Shown here in pieces: positions 61,544 to 64,000 of a stretch of 64,000 nt of DNA. Source of the stretch: Chryseobacterium gleum (GTDB taxonomy: Bacteria; Bacteroidota; Bacteroidia; Flavobacteriales; Schleiferiaceae). Numbering within the stretch: position 1 is the first letter of the stretch; the number at the start of each line of letters is the position of its first letter. The DNA lies in assembly GCA_945883565.1 (NCBI GenBank), contig CAMCXO010000008.1, forward strand, positions 18,486 to 82,485, read 5' to 3'. Both the position numbers and the translations under genes were made by a program. The notes beneath the pieces were generated by a model. That model was given only the letters and a program-made list of their open reading frames with translations, ran no database searches and was not told where the DNA came from.

Positions 61544-62627
61544 TTTTTACCCAGTTTTTCACAATCGGAAATTCGGAAAAGAATACTTTAGCAATGATTC
61601 TAAAAAGCGAATAAACGGGTACAGCCACAATCATACCTCCCACCCCTACCAGCGTTCCGGCGGCTGTGATAACCAAAAATATTTCCAAAGGGTGAGCATT
61701 TACAGAGTTAGAAAAAATGAAGGGCTGAAAAACAAAATTGTCGATAAGTTGAACCACAGCAAAAACCAAGGCCATACTAAATAAGAGGGGCATTAACTCT
61801 TCTTGAAAAGGTATATTCATATTTTGCGCCAAACCCAAGGTTAAGCCTACAACGGCGCCAATTATAGGGCCTATGTAAGGAATAATATTGATGATTCCGG
61901 CAAAAACAGCGATTAAAAGAACATTTTCTAAGCCAGCAAACCACTTTAAACCCACCGCCAAAAGAAATGCAATAAGACTAACCTGCACCCCAAGGCCTAT
62001 AAAATACCTAGATAAAAGATGTTTCACTTTGGGAATAAGTATATCTAGCTTGGCATGATGCTGTTCGTCGAACAAGGCGTATAACATACTGGGCGCCAGA
62101 TTACGTTCTTTCAAAAAGAAGAAAGTAATAAAAACAATGGAGAACAACCCAATGAGTAAACTGCCCAGCCCTCCGGCCAATGCATTTATAGCCCCTGTAA
62201 AATTGTCAAGCTGCAAACTGGAAAGCAACTTTTGCTTTAAAATTTCGGTATTAAACTCTATCTGATAAGCCTTGGCAAAGCTAGTATAGGCATTTACTTG
62301 TTCTTCTAAGTACCTCAACATACTGGCCGTATCAAGCTCTGCCCAAATTTGTAATTCGTTAATAAGTAATGGCAATAAACCGCCCACCAAACCCAAAAAC
62401 GCCGCGAACATCAACAACACCACTATAGCAGCAGCCACAGATGCAGGTATGTGTTTTTGTCCTAATCTGATCTTGAGAAACAAATCAACCAGTGGTCGGC
62501 CAATAAAAGCCAACATAGCCGAACTTAACAGATAATACCATAGATTTCGCAAATAGTAGATAATGAGAACTAAAAGTGCAATAGCCAAGAGGCTCAGCAC
62601 AATTCGAATGGCATTACGGACGGTCAT
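61536..62627 (-). CDS. AI-2E/PerM-family transporter
   Basis: A 363-residue membrane protein with about eight helices and the family's PYIGPIIGAVVGLTLGL motif, followed by VQLIDNFVFQPFIFSNSVNAHPLEIFLVI. It is an exporter of unsettled substrate (not necessarily autoinducer 2). It overlaps DUF4159 by 14 bases upstream and the methyltransferase by 8 downstream. Confidence 0.9.
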   Translation of the reverse strand: MTVRNAIRIVLSLLAIALLVLIIYYLRNLWYYLLSSAMLAFIGRPLVDLFLKIRLGQKHIPASVAAAIVVLLMFAAFLGLVGGLLPLLINELQIWAELDTASMLRYLEEQVNAYTSFAKAYQIEFNTEILKQKLLSSLQLDNFTGAINALAGGLGSLLIGLFSIVFITFFFLKERNLAPSMLYALFDEQHHAKLDILIPKVKHLLSRYFIGLGVQVSLIAFLLAVGLKWFAGLENVLLIAVFAGIINIIPYIGPIIGAVVGLTLGLAQNMNIPFQEELMPLLFSMALVFAVVQLIDNFVFQPFIFSNSVNAHPLEIFLVITAAGTLVGVGGMIVAVPVYSLFRIIAKVFFSEFPIVKNWVKNA

Positions 62628-63273
62628 CTTTTGAAGAGGTAAAAGCGAAAACCAAAATATTTGCGCCCATTTGCAAAGCCAACTGCCTTATTTCTTCCGG
62701 ATCGTTATGTATCTCCTGATCTTCCCAACCGTCGCTCAAATCACTTTCATAGGTATAAAGCAATACCAATCTACCATTTCGCCAAATACCCCAAGCTTCA
62801 GGTGCTTTACCATCGTGTTCGTGTATTTTGGGCAGGCCTTTATCGAATAAGAAAGGTTTTTTAAAAATGGCATGCTTTATAGAAAGTTGTTCCAAGGGGC
62901 TATCGCTAAAAAGTTGTTGAAGAATAGGCCGAATGTAAGGGTCCATTCCATAATTATCGTCTATGTGCAAAAAACCGCCGGCTTCTAAATACAAACGCAA
63001 ACGTTGTATTTCTTCCTGACTAAATACAACATTTCCATGACCAGTCATATGAACAAAAGGGTGATTAAAAATATCGTCGTTCAACAATGACACTTGTGCT
63101 ATAGGAGCATTTAGGTTTACGAGACCTGCGGATTTACAAAACTTAATCAAATTCGGAAGTGCCGTGGGATTGGCGTACCAATCGCCTCCACCATTATAGC
63201 GCAAAACCGCTAGATTTTGGGCTTGAAGAAGATTACCGAATGCAATAATCAATAGCCAAAAGTACCTGAGCAT
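62614..63273 (-). CDS. DUF4159 secreted protein
   Basis: A 219-residue protein with a signal peptide (MLRYFWLLIIAFGNLLQAQ) and the DUF4159 core: LAVLRYNGGGDWYANPTALPNLIKFC, PFVHMTGHGNVVFS, LRLYLEAGGFLHIDDNYGMDP and GWEDQEIHNDPEE. It is a periplasmic Rossmann/flavodoxin-like fold of unknown role. First gene of the minus-strand operon with the AI-2E and methyltransferase genes. Confidence 0.9.
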   Translation of the reverse strand: MLRYFWLLIIAFGNLLQAQNLAVLRYNGGGDWYANPTALPNLIKFCKSAGLVNLNAPIAQVSLLNDDIFNHPFVHMTGHGNVVFSQEEIQRLRLYLEAGGFLHIDDNYGMDPYIRPILQQLFSDSPLEQLSIKHAIFKKPFLFDKGLPKIHEHDGKAPEAWGIWRNGRLVLLYTYESDLSDGWEDQEIHNDPEEIRQLALQMGANILVFAFTSSKDDRP

Positions 63274-63277
63274 GCTT

Positions 63278-63285
63278 CAAAGATA
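63278..63285 (-). promoter_or_regulatory. Candidate -7 box of the DUF4159 operon
   Basis: On the minus strand TATCTTTG, a full match to TAnnTTTG, ending exactly four bases before the ATG at 63273. No TTG is seen at the right distance. Confidence 0.4.
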
Positions 63286-63372
63286 GGGCAGTAAATCATT
63301 GCTAATTAAAAGTGTTTCTAATTAGGGCAATTGGAAATAAATGGGGGGCTGTTTGCATTAAGACAAAGCTCT

Positions 63373-64000
63373 AATCAATTTTTCTGCCGACGTTTTAAAC
63401 TTTTTCACTGACTTCAAGTCTTCAACTACTGGCTTTTAACATCCCCGCGCTGAGGTCACACACTTCCTCGTTGGCATCATATACTCCTGGGTCAGGGTCA
63501 CACACTTCCGGGCAAAGGTCACTCATTCTCGCATCGGCATCAAACGCTCCCTTGCCGAGGTCAAACCTTCCCGCACCGGCATCGAACATTCAAAAGTTGA
63601 CTTCGAGCATTCATTAATAGGCATTTTCAATTTTTTTACCGACGTTTTCAAAATTTCGACAGACTTCAAACCTTCCCGCGCCGGCATCAAACACCCATTA
63701 TTTGGCTTCGAGCATTTGTTAATAGGCATGTTCAATTTTTTTACCGACGTTTTCAAAATTTCGACAGACTTCAAACCTTCCCGCGCCGGCATCGAACATT
63801 CAAAAGTTGACTTCGAGCATTCATTAATAGGCCTTTTCAATTTTTTTACCCGCGTTTTCAAATTACCAACAGACTTCAAACCTTCCCGCACCGGCATCGA
63901 ACAGTCATTAGTCGGCTTCAAGCTTTCATTCAAAGGCGTTTTCAATTTTTTTACCAGCGTCTTCAATTTATCTACAGCCTTCGAATGTTCAACGGCCCAC
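63373..64000. repeat. 21-bp-periodic tandem repeat with 105-bp higher-order unit
   Basis: The marker TTTTTTTACCGACG-type block recurs with its ACC ending at 63640, 63745, 63850 and 63955, exactly 105 bp apart. An older copy (GCCGACG near 63388) is 252 bp (12 x 21) before the first. Between them are degenerate 21-bp units of the type CCCGCGCCGGCATCAAAC. The array runs off the right edge. Confidence 0.92.
63523..64000 (-). CDS. Heptapeptide-repeat frame (cut by right edge)
   Basis: An open minus-strand frame of at least 158 codons with no start inside the window; the upstream codons (WAVEHSKAVDK) still fit the repeat, so the true start lies outside. It repeats every 7 residues and every 35 (for example KTSVKKLNMPINK, then CSKPNNG, CLMPARE, GLKSVEI). 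It is rich in Lys, Ser, Cys and Pro, and is unlike any domain I know. The in-frame repeat continues past its stop at 63523 with further stops. It may be a real surface/structural protein or a by-product of the DNA repeat. Confidence 0.35.
   Translation of the reverse strand, partial: WAVEHSKAVDKLKTLVKKLKTPLNESLKPTNDCSMPVREGLKSVGNLKTRVKKLKRPINECSKSTFECSMPAREGLKSVEILKTSVKKLNMPINKCSKPNNGCLMPAREGLKSVEILKTSVKKLKMPINECSKSTFECSMPVREGLTSARERLMPMRE

Noticed and set aside
63373..64000. Possible CRISPR array
   Set aside because: Units follow each other directly without unique spacers of constant size, and no cas gene is near.

Overview
The window reads as one chromosomal segment of a member of the Bacteroidota, probably a Flavobacteriia- or Cytophagia-like gliding lineage. 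The evidence is type IX secretion sorting domains at the ends of several very large secreted proteins, the small DUF4295 gene next to rpmB-rpmG, the rnc / IPExxxVDY-like / pyk order, DUF4292 and DUF4159 proteins, an ExbB-ExbD-ExbD cluster, and promoters of the form TTG-N19/20-TAnnTTTG instead of E. coli-type boxes. The species cannot be fixed from the sequence alone.

Layout. Positions 1-4900 are an accessory region. It holds a cut-off KilA-N-type protein, a GxxExxY protein, a remnant of a DNA methyltransferase, a DUF6155-like protein, a secreted HExxH protein and a toxin-antitoxin pair, with two families of long dispersed repeats between them. The repeats and the GTT/ATAAC edges around two of the genes look like integron-type cassettes. 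Positions 4932-12728 carry a probable operon: a lipid-linked sugar flippase, dUTPase, a sugar nucleotidyltransferase, a TPR protein, a DUF4292 lipoprotein, an EnvC-like factor with a degenerate LytM domain, and a META-domain lipoprotein. A cysteine-rich sigma factor and a haloalkane-dehalogenase-like hydrolase follow, then tRNA-Asp.

Positions 14736-22392 (minus strand) form an exopolysaccharide locus in which export genes are mixed with phosphorelay parts: flippase, NtrC-type sigma-54 activator, Hpt protein, receiver protein, a pseudo-receiver fused to a sugar-phosphate transferase, a half-size TolC-like protein and a Wzc-like protein with degenerate nucleotide-binding motifs. This is the most system-like part of the window.

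The rest is mostly core genome: rpsF-rpsR-rplI; a CrtA-like carotenoid oxygenase; a 1673-residue subtilase; the TonB-energising ExbB/ExbD set; a partial phenylacetate cluster (paaI, paaJ, paaY); thyA-folA; tig-clpP-clpX; rnhA-purN; acpP-fabF-rnc-(IPExxxVDY-like)-pyk-PCD; rpmB-rpmG-DUF4295-ftsY; HU; a MarR regulator; an agmatinase-family enzyme; asd; msrA; two further large surface proteins; and a methyltransferase / AI-2E / DUF4159 operon. The right edge (63373-64000) is a 21-bp-periodic tandem repeat with a 105-bp higher-order unit. It encodes heptapeptide repeats on the minus strand and runs off the window.
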